A stretch of DNA of 64,000 nt, taken from assembly GCF_002177135.1 (NCBI RefSeq), contig NZ_MWPH01000002.1, positions 248,001 through 312,000 on the forward strand. Reading direction: 5' to 3'. The notes beneath the pieces were generated by a model. The model was not told the origin of the DNA and did no database searches. It worked only from the letters and a program-made list of their open reading frames with translations. This document shows positions 16,415 through 25,819 of this stretch, one piece after another (the stretch's first letter is position 1; every line of letters starts with the position of its first letter). The DNA is from Natronolimnobius baerhuensis. GTDB lineage: Archaea; Halobacteriota; Halobacteria; Halobacteriales; Natrialbaceae. Position numbers and translations under genes: made by a program.

Positions 16415-17686
16415 TTATAGCAGTCCGAGTTCGTCCCCAACCGTTCGAAACGCCTCGAGGCAGGCTACGATATCTGCTTGATCGTGTGTCGCAAGCGGCG
16501 TCACGCGAAGGCGACTTGTGCCCTCCGGAACAGATGGCGGGCGAATCGCGGGGGCGACGATACCGCGTTCGCGCAGCCCCGCGGCGAGTGCGAGCGCGCC
16601 AGTGCGCTCACCAACGATCACCGGCAGAATCTGGGAATCACCGGGCACGTCGAACCCCATCGTCTCGAGGCCGTCCCGGAGGTGGCTGACGTTCTCCCAG
16701 AGACGTTCGCGGGCGTCGGTATGTCGCGCGAGGTGTAACGCCTCGCTGGCTGTCGCGGCGGCCGGCGGCGTGAGCCCGGTCGAAAAGACGAACGAGCGGG
16801 CGTCGTTTACCAGACACTCGATCAAGGCGTTACTCCCGGCGACGTAGCCACCCTGACTGGCGAGTGCCTTCGAGAGTGTCCCCATCTGGATCTGGACGCG
16901 ATCCTCGAGGCCTTCGGCCTGGACGACGCCACCGCCGTCGACGTAGAGCCCGGTCGCGTGGGCCTCGTCGACCATGACCCAGGCACCGAACTCCTCGGCG
17001 AGGTCACAGATCGAAACAAGTGGGGCAACGGTGCCATCCATGCTGAAGACGGTATCGGTGACGATGAGCCAGGATTCGTCCGCCTCGGACGCGCTCTCGG
17101 AACGCGCCTCGAGTTTTGAGCGAAGGTCGGGAACGTTGCGGTGCTCGTAGACGACCGCTTCTGCGTTCGAGAGTCGACAGCCATCGATCAGACTCGCGTG
17201 ATTCAGTTCATCCGAGAAGATAACGTCGGGCTCGAGAGCTGTAATCGTTCCCACGTTGGCTGCGTATCCCGAGGGAAACGCCAGCGCGCGCTCGGCCGAT
17301 TTCGTCTCGGCGAGCAGGCGCTCGAGGTCGCGATGAACCATCGTATCGCCGGTGACGAGACGGCTCGCACCCGCGCCTGTACCGACGGTGGCAGCCGCCT
17401 GTCTGGCCGCATCCTGGACGCGCTGGTCGGCCGTCAGCCCCAAATAGTTGTTCGAACCGAACACCAGCGCCTCATCGGCGTCGAGAACCGGTAACTCGCT
17501 CCCAGAGGCCGCAGCGAAGTAGCCTCGCTCGGCAACCCGGTCGACGGGCGACAGCGTTCGTTTCAGTTCGCGTTCCTCGAGCGTGGAGCGCCGATTCTCG
17601 AGGTCGAACCCGCGATCTTCCATTCGCGTGAAGGAAGTCATTGCCGTGGTATCACTTTCACGGTTCTCGTTCGTCGATGGAGGCAT
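16415..17686 (-). CDS. bioF: 8-amino-7-oxononanoate synthase
   Basis: BioF condenses pimeloyl thioester with alanine to give KAPA, using pyridoxal phosphate. Motifs visible are GSNNYLGLT, the PLP-ring motif VDEAHATG and the Schiff-base lysine in GTLSKALASQGGY (Lys273 from the chosen ATG). A GTG at 17701 directly follows the preceding gene's TGA (TGAGTG), and could also be the start; the ATG at 17686 gives 423 residues. The N-terminus before EDRGFDLENRR is variable. Confidence 0.94.
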   Translation of the reverse strand: MPPSTNENRESDTTAMTSFTRMEDRGFDLENRRSTLEERELKRTLSPVDRVAERGYFAAASGSELPVLDADEALVFGSNNYLGLTADQRVQDAARQAAATVGTGAGASRLVTGDTMVHRDLERLLAETKSAERALAFPSGYAANVGTITALEPDVIFSDELNHASLIDGCRLSNAEAVVYEHRNVPDLRSKLEARSESASEADESWLIVTDTVFSMDGTVAPLVSICDLAEEFGAWVMVDEAHATGLYVDGGGVVQAEGLEDRVQIQMGTLSKALASQGGYVAGSNALIECLVNDARSFVFSTGLTPPAAATASEALHLARHTDARERLWENVSHLRDGLETMGFDVPGDSQILPVIVGERTGALALAAGLRERGIVAPAIRPPSVPEGTSRLRVTPLATHDQADIVACLEAFRTVGDELGLL

Positions 17687-17701
17687 GGACACACGGGTCA
17701 C

Positions 17702-18769
17702 TCAGAACCGAGGAAGCAACTCCGCCGGGCCGAAGACGCCGTATTCGCCGTTTCGATTCCGCCGCACACCGGCTTTGAGGTAGCCCAGTGCGGGGCCGTT
17801 GACGTTCGCCTCCATGCTCGTCTCATCGCCCAACTCGAACGTGTTCGTCGCCCGCTCGCCGTCGAACGTCCGACCGGTCACCGACACCGTAGTCGTCGTC
17901 GGTTTTTCGTCGCTGCGAACGTCGAGGATGCCGCCGACGGTCACATCAGCAGCGTCACAGATCCCCGCGCGCTCGAGGAGCACATCGTCTGCGTGTTCCA
18001 TGTCCTCGAACTCGAGGACGCCGTCGTGGTCGTCGATGATCGCCTCGATGTCGGCGTCGGCGAGGTCGCGCGCGGTCTCGATGTCGTATCCTGGCAGGTG
18101 TGCAATGTCCTCGCGGACGGTCCCCCGGTTATCCTCGTAGCCCGACTTCAGGCCGACGCCCCACCAGATGTCGACGGACTCGACCTCGACGAACGAGTGG
18201 GCGGCGAGCGCGGCCGCGCCGGTGAGAAAGCCCGGCGTCGCGCCCGCCCCGCAGATGAACGTGATTCCGGCATCCTCGAGTGCGTCGCGTCGGTCCTCGA
18301 GCATGCCGATCACGCGCGAGCGTTTGAGCACGTCGATCAGGACGCCCGAGTAGCCGGCCTCGATGAAGCGATCTGCCGTTCGCGGGATGAAGTCGTGTTC
18401 GTAGTTCGGCAGGGCAAGCAACACGGCATCAATCTCTGCGCCCGCATCGATGATCGCCTGAATCGGCTCGTCGGTTGCGACCGCCTGCTCGGAGGCGACG
18501 ACGCCGCGCTGGGTGCCGTGCTGCTTGACACCAGAACCGCCGCTCGTGGCCGTGTCACCGCCATCCGTGGCCACGTCATCGAGGCCACTATCGATATTCC
18601 CCTCCGTCGCCGCCAGCAGTTCCTCGACCGCCAGTCCGTCAGCGTCGAGTGCGACGCCGTGGCGGTCACACGCCGCGACCGGCGTCAACGCCGCCTTGTG
18701 CTGGCTGACCTCGAGTGCTCGTCGTCCGATACCACCGGTTCCGAGTACGGCAAATGTAATTTCGTGCAT
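17702..18769 (-). CDS. bioU: BioU-like NAD(P)-dependent protein of the biotin operon
   Basis: The 355-residue protein starts with a Rossmann motif (FAVLGTGGIGRRALE, about 6-20) and resembles saccharopine/homospermidine-type dehydrogenases. It lies between bioB and bioF in an operon without bioA. The known alternative to BioA is BioU, a single-turnover enzyme that donates the amino group of its own lysine to KAPA. Lys149 in LIDVLKRSRV is the best candidate for that lysine, judged by context only. A low-complexity Gly/Thr insert (about 62-92) interrupts the Rossmann fold. ATG 18769 is 19 bp after bioB. Confidence 0.75.
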   Translation of the reverse strand: MHEITFAVLGTGGIGRRALEVSQHKAALTPVAACDRHGVALDADGLAVEELLAATEGNIDSGLDDVATDGGDTATSGGSGVKQHGTQRGVVASEQAVATDEPIQAIIDAGAEIDAVLLALPNYEHDFIPRTADRFIEAGYSGVLIDVLKRSRVIGMLEDRRDALEDAGITFICGAGATPGFLTGAAALAAHSFVEVESVDIWWGVGLKSGYEDNRGTVREDIAHLPGYDIETARDLADADIEAIIDDHDGVLEFEDMEHADDVLLERAGICDAADVTVGGILDVRSDEKPTTTTVSVTGRTFDGERATNTFELGDETSMEANVNGPALGYLKAGVRRNRNGEYGVFGPAELLPRF

Positions 18770-18788
18770 GGTACTCTGTTCTAATGGT

Positions 18789-19886
18789 TCAGTCGTCACT
18801 CGACTCTGCGGTCGCGCTCGTCGCAGCCATCTCGTCCTGTCTCTCGTGGCGTCGTTTCACGGCCTCGGGGTCGAACTCATTGACCGACCGATTCGGCTCG
18901 AGGCCCGCGCGCTCGATGATCTCGAGGTCTTCGGCGGGCGATTGGCCCTCTGTCGTGAGATAGTCGCCAGTAAGGAGGCCGTCCGCGCCGGCCTCGAGGG
19001 GCAGGTGCTGTTCGTCGGGTGCAAGATTGACCTCGCGGCCGCCGGTGAGTCGGACTCGCGACTCCGGATGAAGGAGTTTGTACACCGCGACTGTTTTGAT
19101 AATCTCCTCGCGAGTGATCTCGACGCCCTGCTCGGCCAGCGGCGTCCCGGGAACGGGATTGAGGACGTTCACCGGCAGCGACGAGATGCCGATCTCCTGG
19201 AGCGCCACGGCGGCCTCGACGCGATCCGTCGGCGTCTCGCCCATCCCGAGGATGACGCCGGCACAGAGGTCCATCCCGGCGTCTTTGGCCACCTCGAGGG
19301 TCTTCACTCGGTCGTCGAAACTGTGCGTCTCGACAATTTCCGGGAAGTACCGCGGCGAGGTTTCGATGTTGTGATTGTAGTGTTCGATTCCCTCGGCGGC
19401 CAGTATCTCGGCTTCCTCTTCGGTGAGAATCCCCAGCGAGGCGTCGACCTCGAGGTCGCACTCGTCGCGAACGAGGCGAATCGACTCGAGGACTTCTTCC
19501 CACTCCTCTGGTCTGTGTTCTTTCGAGACGCCTTTCTCGGCGACGACGATTCCGAAACGCTGTGCGCCGTCGGCTTCGGCGCGTTTTGCGGCCTCGAGAA
19601 TTGTTTCGGGGCCGAGAAAATCGTAGGTGTCGATGCCGGTGTCGAAATGGACCGACTGCGCACAGAAGCCACAGTCTTCGGCGCAGTTACCCGCTTTCGC
19701 GTTGACAATCGAGCACGCATCGACGGTGCCATCGCCGAACTGCTCGCGAACCACACCGCCGGCCTCAGCGAGTGCCTCGACGGGTTGGGCGAGCAGCGCC
19801 ACCCCATCGGTCCGGTCGAGGCGTTTCCCGGCGAGTACGCGCTCGAGGGCGTCGTCAACTGTCGGATTCCCAGTCTCGTAAACCAT
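18789..19886 (-). CDS. bioB: biotin synthase (radical SAM)
   Basis: BioB inserts sulfur into dethiobiotin. The 365-residue product has the radical-SAM cluster motif CxxxCxxC at Cys68, Cys72 and Cys75 (NCAEDCGFCAQS), plus NHNIETSPRYF and ILGMGET, conserved in BioB. The acidic C-terminal tail beyond about residue 340 is halophilic. It is the first gene of bioB-bioU-bioF-bioD; an AT box (ATTATACA, minus strand, about 19910) lies near -25. Confidence 0.96.
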   Translation of the reverse strand: MVYETGNPTVDDALERVLAGKRLDRTDGVALLAQPVEALAEAGGVVREQFGDGTVDACSIVNAKAGNCAEDCGFCAQSVHFDTGIDTYDFLGPETILEAAKRAEADGAQRFGIVVAEKGVSKEHRPEEWEEVLESIRLVRDECDLEVDASLGILTEEEAEILAAEGIEHYNHNIETSPRYFPEIVETHSFDDRVKTLEVAKDAGMDLCAGVILGMGETPTDRVEAAVALQEIGISSLPVNVLNPVPGTPLAEQGVEITREEIIKTVAVYKLLHPESRVRLTGGREVNLAPDEQHLPLEAGADGLLTGDYLTTEGQSPAEDLEIIERAGLEPNRSVNEFDPEAVKRRHERQDEMAATSATAESSDD

Positions 19887-20125
19887 AGTTTCTAGGCATG
19901 TTGACGAGTGTATAATAGTTACGAAGGCTACGTGTTCGTTCGCGAGTCACTACTCGAACGACTGTCGGACGATCAAAAGTGACGCCAGTAAAGCAGAAAC
20001 TCGAGTTTTCAAACAGTTGGTCACCATCGGACGACGACCCGGCCGTTACGCTCATATAGAAAACTACTAATGATGCGTGAGTGATAAAATTCCAAAACTT
20101 AATTACATGGGATTATGTACCTCCT

Positions 20126-20944
20126 ATGAGTGAGTCCATGACCGATAGTACGATTGGGGAGCATTCGGGCGACAGCGGGTTCGATGTCGGGGCAAGCGCC
20201 GACGACCTCTTTGGGGCAATCGCAGACGAACAGCACGCGTCGTCGGCCGTCGACCAGGGCACGGCCCGACCACCGACCAGTGACGCTAAATCGTCGACAG
20301 CCAGTGACGCCGACGCCGGTACTGGCGGTGTCGAAGATCAGACCGCAGCAAGCGTCTTCGGCCAACTCAAAGCCGATACCGACACCGTAGAGCAGACGAG
20401 TGATGACGTCCTCGAGGGCGAGACACCGGAAGACATCATCGCAAGCGCTGACGAACCGGTCGACGAACCCGACTCGACCATCGACGACGCGTTGCTCGCC
20501 GACGAGGACGAACTCGAGGAACTCCTCCTTACAGGGCGGACGAAAGACGAGGAGTTCCTCTGGGTCGATCCAGATGGCGTGGCCGACGCCGAAAGCGAGA
20601 CGGTCGACTCGGAGACGGACCAGTCAGACGCCGAGAGCGAGACAGTCGGTACGGACGAGGCGGCAACACCCGAAGCGATGACAGCCGAAATCCTCGAAGA
20701 CGATGGCAAGTCGGCGACTGCGAGCGACTCAGAGACAGACGACAGCGACACGACTAGCAGTACGTCCCCGATTTCCGACTCGGAACCGGATACTCCCGAA
20801 TCGATCCCCTCACTTGAGGCCACTCGAGCCGACGAACCCGCCTCGAGTGACGCTGACCCAGCCACAGACGCAGACTCCGAAGACGACTCGTCTTCGAAGC
20901 CCGGCTTCATCCGGCGCGTCCTCGGTGCCCTCTCTCCGTTTTAG
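20126..20944 (+). CDS. highly acidic, mostly disordered protein
   Basis: The 272-residue product is dominated by Asp, Glu, Ser and Thr, with low predicted order. Three short islands look structured: DDLFGAIADEQ (about 26-36), ELEELLLTGRTKDEEFLWVDPDG (about 129-151) and a basic C-terminal helix ending SKPGFIRRVLGALSPF. The last could be an amphipathic anchor or docking helix. The ATG at 20126 is preferred to 20081: TTAATTA at 20099-20105 is about 25 bp upstream. No family recognised; it stands alone between the bio and suc operons. Confidence 0.75.
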   Translation: MSESMTDSTIGEHSGDSGFDVGASADDLFGAIADEQHASSAVDQGTARPPTSDAKSSTASDADAGTGGVEDQTAASVFGQLKADTDTVEQTSDDVLEGETPEDIIASADEPVDEPDSTIDDALLADEDELEELLLTGRTKDEEFLWVDPDGVADAESETVDSETDQSDAESETVGTDEAATPEAMTAEILEDDGKSATASDSETDDSDTTSSTSPISDSEPDTPESIPSLEATRADEPASSDADPATDADSEDDSSSKPGFIRRVLGALSPF

Positions 20945-21093
20945 TTGTTCGCCCACGTCTCCGGTCATGGACATCGCGGATTCGTTCGTTTTGAGTGCTC
21001 GTCAGAAGGCTCTCTGGAGATGTCTCTATCTCGAGGACGTCTGTAGAACTGAAACACGCGAGCGAAAACGGTGCTTGCTGCGTGTCGGCTCCG

Positions 21094-21966
21094 TTAGCCG
21101 AGGAACTCTTCGATGTGGTCAGCGACTTCTTCCGGCGTGTCGCCGACAGGGACGCCGGCGTCGTTGAGCGCCGAAATCTTGCTTTCGGCGGTGCCGGTTC
21201 CGGAGCCGGAGACGATTGCGCCGGCGTGGCCCATGCGCTTTCCTGGCGGCGCCGTTCGGCCGGCGATGAAGCCAGCGACGGGCGTGTCGACGTGTTCGTC
21301 GATGAACGCGGCGGCTTCCTCTTCGTCTTCGCCACCGATCTCACCGCACATGACGATAGCGTCGGTTTCGTCGTCGTTCTCGAAGAGTTCGAGGGCGTCG
21401 ACGAAGTCGGTGCCGATGATCGGGTCGCCACCGATACCGATGGCGGTGGTCTGCCCGATGCCACGGTTGGTCAGGTTATCGACGACCTGGTAGGTCAGCG
21501 TCCCGGAACGCGAGACGAGACCGACGTTACCATCCGAGAAGATGTTGCCGGGAAGAATACCGAGTTTGGCCTCGCCGGGCGTGATGAGGCCAGGACAGTT
21601 CGGACCGATGAGTCGCGTATCGGTCTCGGAAAGGCGCTTGTTGACGCGCGCCATGTCCTGTGTCGGAATACCTTCCGTAATCGCGACGGCGAGGTCGAGA
21701 TCCGTATCGAGTGCCTCGAAGACGGCATCGCCCGCGAACGCTGGCGGGACAAAGATGACCGACGTGTCGGCGTTCTCCTCTTCGACGGCCTCGTGGACCG
21801 TATCGTAGACGGGAACGCCGGCGGCTTCCTGCCCGCCCTTGCCGGGGACCGCACCGGCGACGACGTTCGTGCCGTACTCCATCATCTGTTCGGCGTGGAA
21901 CTTTCCTTCCCCACCGGTGATGCCCTGTACCACGACGCGCGTGTCGTCGTCGACTAGTACGCTCAT
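21094..21966 (-). CDS. sucD: succinate-CoA ligase alpha subunit
   Basis: SucD carries the phosphohistidine of succinyl-CoA synthetase in the TCA cycle. The 290-residue protein has the CoA-binding N-terminal Rossmann domain ([14 protein letters not shown]) and the active-site histidine His247 in [12 protein letters not shown]. Its start overlaps the sucC stop by 1 bp (TAATG). Confidence 0.97.
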   Translation of the reverse strand: MSVLVDDDTRVVVQGITGGEGKFHAEQMMEYGTNVVAGAVPGKGGQEAAGVPVYDTVHEAVEEENADTSVIFVPPAFAGDAVFEALDTDLDLAVAITEGIPTQDMARVNKRLSETDTRLIGPNCPGLITPGEAKLGILPGNIFSDGNVGLVSRSGTLTYQVVDNLTNRGIGQTTAIGIGGDPIIGTDFVDALELFENDDETDAIVMCGEIGGEDEEEAAAFIDEHVDTPVAGFIAGRTAPPGKRMGHAGAIVSGSGTGTAESKISALNDAGVPVGDTPEEVADHIEEFLG

Positions 21967-23117
21967 TATTCGTTCACCTCGTCAGCGTATGCAACAGACC
22001 GCTGAACCGCATCCTCGAGGGTCTGTTCGACCGTCACGAGGTCCTCGTTGAGAATCTCCATTCCCTCTTCCCAGTTGGTCCCCGCCAGTCGAACGACGAC
22101 CGGCTTTGGAATCTCGTCGAACTGCTCGAGTGCTTCGTTGATCCCCTTGGCGACCTCGTCGCCGCGGGTGATGCCGCCGAAGATGTTGAAGACGACCGAG
22201 TCGACGTTCTCGTCGGAGAACACCATATCGAGCGCGTTCGCGATCCGGTCGGCTTTCGCACCGCCACCGACGTCGAGGAAGTTCGCTGGCTCGCCGCCGT
22301 AGTGGTCGACGAGGTCGAGCGTGGTCATGACGAGACCGGCACCGTTGCCGATGATCCCGACGTTGCCCTCGAGACGGACGTAATCGAAGTTGTATTCGTC
22401 AGCCTTTTGCTCGAGATCGTCGCCGGTGCTTGCGGCTTCCGCTTCCATTTCAGCCAGTTCAGGCTGGCGGAAGAGTGCGTCCTCGTCGATGTTCATCACG
22501 GCGTCAGCCGCGATGACCTCGTTATCCGAGGTGACCATCAGCGGGTTAATCTCGGTGTCGGAGGCGTCGCGGTTGGCCCAGAGTTCGTAGAGCGTCGTCA
22601 GGACACTCGAGACGTCGCGGGCGACCGACTGGTCAACACCAGCGTCGTAGACGGCCTTGCGGGCCTGGTATGGGTGCATCCCGAAGGATGGATCGATGTG
22701 TTCCTGTGCGATTGCATCAGGATCTTCCTCGGCGACTTCCTCGATGTTGACGCCACCTTTGGTCGAGACCATCGCGACGGGTTTGCCCTCGCCGCGGTCC
22801 ATCGTGATCCCGACGTAGAGTTCGTCCACGAAGTCGACTGCTTCCTCGACGAGGACCTGTCCGACGTGGTAGCCCTTGAGGTCCATGCCGAGAATGTCCT
22901 CGGCTGCCTCGCGAGCCTCCTCGGCGTCATCGACGAGTTTGATACCGCCGGCCTTGCCCCGGCCGCCGACCTGTACCTGCGCTTTGACTGCGACTGGATA
23001 CCCGATCTCATCTGCCGCGGCAACGACGCCGTCGACGTCAGAGGCGAGCTGTGATGCCGGCGTCGGAACCCCAGCATCGGCGAAGACCTCCTTCGCCTGA
23101 TACTCGTGTAATTTCAT
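21966..23117 (-). CDS. sucC: succinate-CoA ligase beta subunit
   Basis: SucC provides the ATP-grasp nucleotide site. The chosen ATG at 23117 gives 383 residues beginning [18 protein letters not shown], the invariant family start. [14 protein letters not shown] and [13 protein letters not shown] are visible. A TTTAAG-like box (minus strand, about 23143-23149) lies about 28 bp upstream, supporting a leaderless start. Operon order is sucC-sucD. Confidence 0.97.
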   Translation of the reverse strand: MKLHEYQAKEVFADAGVPTPASQLASDVDGVVAAADEIGYPVAVKAQVQVGGRGKAGGIKLVDDAEEAREAAEDILGMDLKGYHVGQVLVEEAVDFVDELYVGITMDRGEGKPVAMVSTKGGVNIEEVAEEDPDAIAQEHIDPSFGMHPYQARKAVYDAGVDQSVARDVSSVLTTLYELWANRDASDTEINPLMVTSDNEVIAADAVMNIDEDALFRQPELAEMEAEAASTGDDLEQKADEYNFDYVRLEGNVGIIGNGAGLVMTTLDLVDHYGGEPANFLDVGGGAKADRIANALDMVFSDENVDSVVFNIFGGITRGDEVAKGINEALEQFDEIPKPVVVRLAGTNWEEGMEILNEDLVTVEQTLEDAVQRSVAYADEVNE

Positions 23118-23602
23118 GCCATTCGAAGGGGCGTTCCGACCTTGCTTAAATCCTGCCAGTTTCCACTCGCGAGCGGAATCCATCGACGTGCATGAACTTC
23201 GGTGAGGAAACTGCTGAGACACTACTTCAGCAAGCCAGAGATTTCTGCTGAATCAAAACTATGCAACCGTGGTACGCGCCCAGTCGTCGAAGTTTGTCCA
23301 CAAGGTACCCAGATGAGGACTCGAATCAACAGTTTTCTTGTGAAGTCACATTCGCCGTTTACCTGTCGGATATCGTCGCTGCGTGCCAAATAAATCACGA
23401 AAGACCATCCAATTTATCGCCACCCATGGCCACCGACCGAAGGGTTTGACTCGAGCGCGCGCGTAGGGTCTTCCGACTCGCTCGAGATGGGGACGGGACT
23501 ACAGACACGCGCCGGTCCCCCAGCATCGCCCGTACACGACCGCGTCGGCACCCACCATCCGATGTCACATTCGTCTCCACCCTACTCGGAGGCTGGCCCG
23601 CG
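23118..23602. other. 485-bp intergenic region between sucC and the UbiA-type gene
   Basis: The sucC promoter lies at the left end. A dyad TTCAGCA-N13-TGCTGAA occurs at 23226-23252. The part at 23200-23400 has lower GC and several stop codons in all frames. It could be remnant DNA, but no transposase or protein family could be recognised. Confidence 0.5.
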
Positions 23603-24478
23603 GTGACGACCACCCACGCACAGTCGCGAGCGCACCGCTGGCGTTCATCGCTCGAGACGATCTGTCGCGTGCTGGTCCACAGCAACCTCTTTATCTCACT
23701 GGCGACGATGAGCGTCGTCGTCACGACAGTCGTGCTGGCGGACCTGCCACTCGAGCCGATTCCGCTGTTTATCGTCTTCGGCGCGACCCTGTTCGTCTAC
23801 ACCGTCAACCGATTTACCGACCTCGAGGAGGACGAAGAAAACGTCCCGGATCGAGCGGCGTTTACGAAACGCTACGGGCGGCTGTTGTTGGGAATCGGCA
23901 TCTGTTGTTATCTCGGTGCGATTGGCGCTGCGGTCGTCCTGGGGGTGCCGGGTGCGATTTATTTGTTGTTGCCACTCGTCGCCGCGGTGTTGTACTCCGT
24001 CGGCGGGATCAAGCGACTCTTGCTCGTCAAGAACCTCTTCGTCGGCGTCGCCTGGGGGTTGCTCCCGCTGGGTGTTGGCTACTACTACAACAGTCTCTGG
24101 ACGCCAGAAATCCTGTTTCTCGCGGGGTACATGACCGCGATGATCACGATTGCAGCCGTCATCTTCGATATCAAAGACATCGAAGGCGACCGTGCAGAAG
24201 GGATTGCAACGGTGCCGAACACGGTCGGCGTTCCGTGGACACGACGGCTGTCACAGGCAGGGAACGTCGTCGTCGTCGCAACGGCGGTTCTCGTCATCGT
24301 CACAACGACTGCGCTCTCGAGTGTGTTCCTCGTTGTCCTCGCGATGAACGCCTACGTCGCCTGCTACATTCCCTTCGCGACCGCTGAGCGCGGGCCGCTG
24401 TTCTACGGGTTCGTCGTCGACGGCGAACACGTTTTTCTCGCCGCACTCGTTATCGCCCTCGAGTTCGTGCTCTGGTAG
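23603..24478 (+). CDS. UbiA-family prenyltransferase
   Basis: A 291-residue integral membrane protein with about eight hydrophobic segments. The two UbiA aspartate motifs are present: NRFTDLEED (69-77, first loop) and DIKDIEGD (189-196, second loop), which bind Mg-prenyl diphosphate. Candidate products are menaquinone, haem or archaeal lipid intermediates; the aromatic or lipid acceptor cannot be told. The start is GTG at 23603; it stands alone. Confidence 0.88.
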   Translation: MTTTHAQSRAHRWRSSLETICRVLVHSNLFISLATMSVVVTTVVLADLPLEPIPLFIVFGATLFVYTVNRFTDLEEDEENVPDRAAFTKRYGRLLLGIGICCYLGAIGAAVVLGVPGAIYLLLPLVAAVLYSVGGIKRLLLVKNLFVGVAWGLLPLGVGYYYNSLWTPEILFLAGYMTAMITIAAVIFDIKDIEGDRAEGIATVPNTVGVPWTRRLSQAGNVVVVATAVLVIVTTTALSSVFLVVLAMNAYVACYIPFATAERGPLFYGFVVDGEHVFLAALVIALEFVLW

Positions 24479-24511
24479 GGAGTCGTCGGCTCGAGGCCAT
24501 CACCTGGCTAC

Positions 24512-24739
24512 TTAGTCACGGTCCGTTTCGCCCCAGTCACACTCCTGGCACTTCCAGCCGGTGACCAGTTCCGTGATCGATGGCATGTACGTCACCTCGA
24601 GCACGTCACCGCCGCAGTCGGGACAGTCCCGATCAGCGTCGGTCATCGAGTCGGTTTCCATGACGCTGTCGTCCTCGATCAGTTCCGCGAGTTTCTGCGC
24701 TGTGACCATTCGTCCCTGAACGACGCGATTCTCGCTCAC
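24512..24739 (-). CDS. small zinc-ribbon protein (DUF5795 type)
   Basis: The 75-residue product has an N-terminal helix (VVQGRMVTAQKLAELIEDD) and two zinc knuckles, CPDCGG and CQECDW, in the second half. A haloarchaeal family of this layout is annotated DUF5795; function is unknown. The start is GTG at 24739. It is convergent with the UbiA gene. Confidence 0.8.
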   Translation of the reverse strand: MSENRVVQGRMVTAQKLAELIEDDSVMETDSMTDADRDCPDCGGDVLEVTYMPSITELVTGWKCQECDWGETDRD

Positions 24740-24932
24740 ACGACTCTGTCCGACCGCAACCCTCCTAAGAGTGCCGGAGGCGAGAGCCGACAGCTGTCTA
24801 TGGTCTGTCCCGACACCAACATAGTGCGGTGAAAGCGACCGTCTTCAAAACAGATAAATACGGATTCTCAGCACTCGAGAGTCGTCTCTATAGGTGGGGC
24901 GGCCTGTAGCTGCGGGCACAATGGTATAGGGT

Positions 24933-24950
24933 CGCTCCCACGTAGGAGCG
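24933..24950. promoter_or_regulatory. inverted repeat CGCTCC-CACGTA-GGAGCG
   Basis: A perfect 6-6-6 dyad ends 2 bp before the ATG at 24953. It lies between a TATA-like GGTATAGG (24923-24930) and the start codon. If the transcript is leaderless it covers the core promoter and would act as a repressor site; otherwise it would form a hairpin in a short leader. Confidence 0.5.
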
Positions 24951-24952
24951 GT

Positions 24953-25270
24953 ATGGAAACGCGATGGGTGACGGTCGACGGCGTTCGAATCGAACTGCCA
25001 ACCGACTGTACGGCAGGCCAGTTGCGGGAGGCGCTGCACAAACCCGACGAGACGGTGCTGGTCGCTGTTGCCGGTGATCTCGTCTCGGTCGTTCACAACG
25101 ATGATCAGCAACTTGCGGAGATGGTCGCCGGCTGCGCTGAGACGTACTACTTTACACACAGCGACGAACCCAGTCGAAACGAGGTGCTGTCAGCCCCGGA
25201 TATCGAACGGGCAGTCGCCGATCCAGTTGGCGACGAAACCACGTTCCAGCGGCCAGGGATTGACCACTGA
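24953..25270 (+). CDS. conserved haloarchaeal hypothetical protein
   Basis: A 105-residue soluble acidic protein. The first half (VTVDGVRIELPTDCTAGQLREALHKPDETVLVAVAGDLVSVV) suggests a ubiquitin-like beta-grasp fold. HNDDQQLAEMVAG and a tail ending FQRPGIDH follow. A ubiquitin-like role is speculative; there is no C-terminal Gly-Gly. A dyad directly upstream suggests that it is regulated on its own. Confidence 0.7.
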   Translation: METRWVTVDGVRIELPTDCTAGQLREALHKPDETVLVAVAGDLVSVVHNDDQQLAEMVAGCAETYYFTHSDEPSRNEVLSAPDIERAVADPVGDETTFQRPGIDH

Positions 25271-25567
25271 GACGGATTGCCGTACCGATGGACGCGCAGG
25301 CGCTGCCTGGTCGAGGGTGTGCCGAAACTGGCGGACAGGAAATCGTCTGAGCGTGCCCTCGAACGAGCCAGACCCCATCGCCGGATATCCTCGTTCGAAT
25401 TCGAACGCCGCCGCCCGGATTTTCGCGGTTGCGGTTCCCCGAACGGCTCCTCGAACGCGTAGTGCGGAGTTGCCACTCACTGTAACAGGGAGACAGCACT
25501 CGAGGGCTATCCTGATCCACGCCCTGGTCCCACCCCCGTCCGCTCGAGACGGACGGACAATCGTGAA

Positions 25568-25819
25568 TCAGTTAACCGAGAGTGTGGTCTCGTCTTCGGT
25601 GAAGACAATCTCGATATCGTGGCCCGCATACGGGAACTCGATGCGTCCCGTTCGTGGCGCACCAGTTGTAGTTGGACTAAACACCGCCGTCAATGCATCG
25701 GGATCAACGGCGTCAAACAGCGGCGGCAGGTCAGTCGGGTCAGTATCACGCTTTGTGGCGACTGCGGTAACGATCTGTTCGGAGAGATTGGTATTGTCTG
25801 TCTCGAGCATCCGCGTCAT
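25568..25819 (-). CDS. HalOD1-type output domain protein
   Basis: The 83-residue product matches the haloarchaeal HalOD1 output domain pattern (VATKRDTDPTDLPPLFDAVDPDALTAVF, then GRIEFPYAGHDIEIVF). The domain is often found with sensor histidine kinases or alone, and its partner is unknown. ATG 25819 is favoured over GTG 25837: TTATTAAC (minus strand, about 25844-25851) lies at the expected distance. Confidence 0.85.
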   Translation of the reverse strand: MTRMLETDNTNLSEQIVTAVATKRDTDPTDLPPLFDAVDPDALTAVFSPTTTGAPRTGRIEFPYAGHDIEIVFTEDETTLSVN

